From NCBI RefSeq assembly GCF_009707385.1, contig NZ_CP046115.1, positions 4,402,001-4,466,000 of the forward strand: 64,000 nt of DNA, read 5' to 3'. The stretch comes from Klebsiella oxytoca (lineage in GTDB: Bacteria > Pseudomonadota > Gammaproteobacteria > Enterobacterales > Enterobacteriaceae). Positions 63,159-64,000 of this stretch are shown here, piece after piece. Position 1 is the first letter of the stretch. Each line of letters opens with the position of its first letter. The translations under genes and the position numbers were made by a program. The notes beneath the pieces are model-generated. The model had not been told where the DNA came from. It saw nothing but the letters and a program-made list of their open reading frames with translations, and made no database searches.

Positions 63159-63431
63159 TTGAATCGTATTGTAAAGCTGGCGAGCCCTGCGCTGTTATTC
63201 TCGCTATTTACGCTCTCCGGCTGTTCATTATCCCCGGCGATTCCGGTATTAGGCGCTGCATTTCCAGGCTGGTTCTTCTGTTTATTAGGCGCTGCGCTTT
63301 TACTTATTCCCTGCCATATCCTGATCGTCCGCCAGGGATGGCAATCGCGATTTTCTCCACTGGTCTTCAGCTATCTGGCGCTGATGTTCCTGTTCGCCAC
63401 GATTTTGTGGTTCCTGTTCTTCGTAAACTAG
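63159..63431 (+). CDS. ytcA: YtcA, small inner-membrane lipoprotein
   Basis: A 90-residue protein: lipobox FTLSGCSLSPAIPVLGA near residue 21, then FPGWFFCLLGAALLLIPCHILIV and a second membrane segment to the C terminus FLFFVN. This matches E. coli YtcA, encoded just before mdtNOP. TTG 63159 is the only start in frame before the lipobox region. mdtN begins 6 bases after its stop. Confidence 0.88.
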   Translation: MNRIVKLASPALLFSLFTLSGCSLSPAIPVLGAAFPGWFFCLLGAALLLIPCHILIVRQGWQSRFSPLVFSYLALMFLFATILWFLFFVN

Positions 63432-63437
63432 ATACCT

Positions 63438-64000
63438 ATGACACAATCCAGCTCAAGCGGTATCCGCAAAAAGTGGCCCCTGCTGGCGCTCGTTCTCGCC
63501 GCCATTCTGGCGCTGATTCTGGTTATCTGGCAGCTACAAACCTCGCCGGAAACCAACGATGCCTATGTCTATGCCGACACCATTGACGTTGTGCCGGAAG
63601 TGAGCGGACGGATCGTCGAGATGCCGATTCGCGACAATCAGCGGGTTAAAAAAGGCGATCTGCTGTTCCGCATCGACCCGCGCCCGTACCAGGCGATGCT
63701 TGACGATGCCAAAGCCCGTCTGACCACGCTTGATGCACAGATCATGCTGACCCAGCGTACGATCAAAGCGCAGGAATACAATGCGCAGTCGGTTAGCGCC
63801 GCCGTAGAGCGCGCTAAGGCGCTGGTGAAGCAAACCACCTCTTCGCGCGTTCGTCTTGAACCGCTGGTCCCGCAAGGATTTGCCTCACAAGAGAATCTAG
63901 ACCAGGCGCGAACGGCTGAAAAAGCCGCCCGCGCCGAGCTGGAAGCTACGCTACTGCAGGCCAGGCAGGCTTCCGCCGCCGTAACCGGCGTCGATGCCAT
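63438..64000 (+). CDS. mdtN: MdtN, HlyD-type efflux adaptor (5' part)
   Basis: The first 187 codons of a membrane-fusion protein; the window ends inside it. N-terminal membrane anchor WPLLALVLAAILALILVIWQL, then the first half-motif PETNDAYVYADTIDVVPEVSGRIVEMPIRDNQRVKKGDLLFRIDPRPYQAMLDDAKARL, and a coiled-coil arm. MdtN works with MdtO and MdtP to export sulpha drugs and cationic compounds. Order ytcA-mdtN as in E. coli. Confidence 0.93.
   Translation, partial: MTQSSSSGIRKKWPLLALVLAAILALILVIWQLQTSPETNDAYVYADTIDVVPEVSGRIVEMPIRDNQRVKKGDLLFRIDPRPYQAMLDDAKARLTTLDAQIMLTQRTIKAQEYNAQSVSAAVERAKALVKQTTSSRVRLEPLVPQGFASQENLDQARTAEKAARAELEATLLQARQASAAVTGVDA

Overview
The window is a chromosomal segment of an enterobacterium of the Klebsiella/Raoultella group. 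Three things point there. The gene backbone is collinear with the Escherichia coli galR-lysA-araE-yqeF region. A type 3 fimbrial cluster (mrkABCDF plus mrkHIJ) lies close to a type 1 fimbrial cluster that ends in fimK. Intergenic spaces are full of GC-rich REP palindromes. The species cannot be fixed by eye; MrkA is almost the same as the K. pneumoniae protein I remember, while FimH and the MrkD tip domain are clearly diverged.

Layout. 1-6.7 kb: backbone ygdR(partial)-tas-lplT-aas-omrA/omrB-galR. 6.7-12.1 kb: accessory block with a GNAT acetyltransferase, a UxuR-like GntR regulator, a GH1 glycosidase, a PTS IIC and a LacI/AscG-like regulator. 12.2-15.2 kb: backbone lysA-lysR-ygeA. 15.3-21.6 kb: uptake and cleavage of pectin oligomers (kdgF, togMNAB, ogl copy 1). 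21.7-27.2 kb: beta-fructoside (sucrose-type) operon with porin, GH32 hydrolase, LacY-type permease and LacI repressor. 27.2-33.8 kb: araE, kduD, ogl copy 2, kdgM and yqeF. 34-37.8 kb: LysR/PACE efflux pair, yqeG and a PdxI-like aldo/keto reductase. 38.2-46.0 kb: type 3 fimbriae (mrkHIJ, then mrkFDCBA on the minus strand). 46.4-51.4 kb: small regulator and transport genes, including a divergent pecS-pecM pair. 52.0-62.2 kb: type 1 fimbriae (fimB, fimE, invertible fimS, fimAICDFGHK). 62.3-64 kb: yjdI/yjdJ, then ytcA-mdtN, cut by the window edge.

How the genes work together. At least five sequences that match the KdgR operator precede kdgF, togM, kduD, ogl2 and kdgM. They tie the scattered pectin genes into one regulon: KdgM admits oligogalacturonides through the outer membrane, TogMNAB imports them, two Ogl lyases cleave them, and KdgF and KduD process the keto-uronates. 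The kduI isomerase that sits beside kduD in E. coli is absent here. The adhesion half is organised around cyclic di-GMP: MrkH (PilZ receptor), MrkI (LuxR-type), MrkJ (EAL phosphodiesterase) and FimK (HTH plus EAL). It also carries recombinase-driven phase variation at fimS, which reads as OFF in this assembly, and a PecS-type MarR regulator.

Most notable observations: a FimH whose mannose-pocket and tyrosine-gate positions are largely replaced; a TGAA tandem duplication that separates togM from a protein-like upstream reading frame; a 14-bp motif shared by the mrkH and mrkA upstream regions; and three copies of a long palindromic enterobacterial repeat, one of them between mrkA and mrkB.
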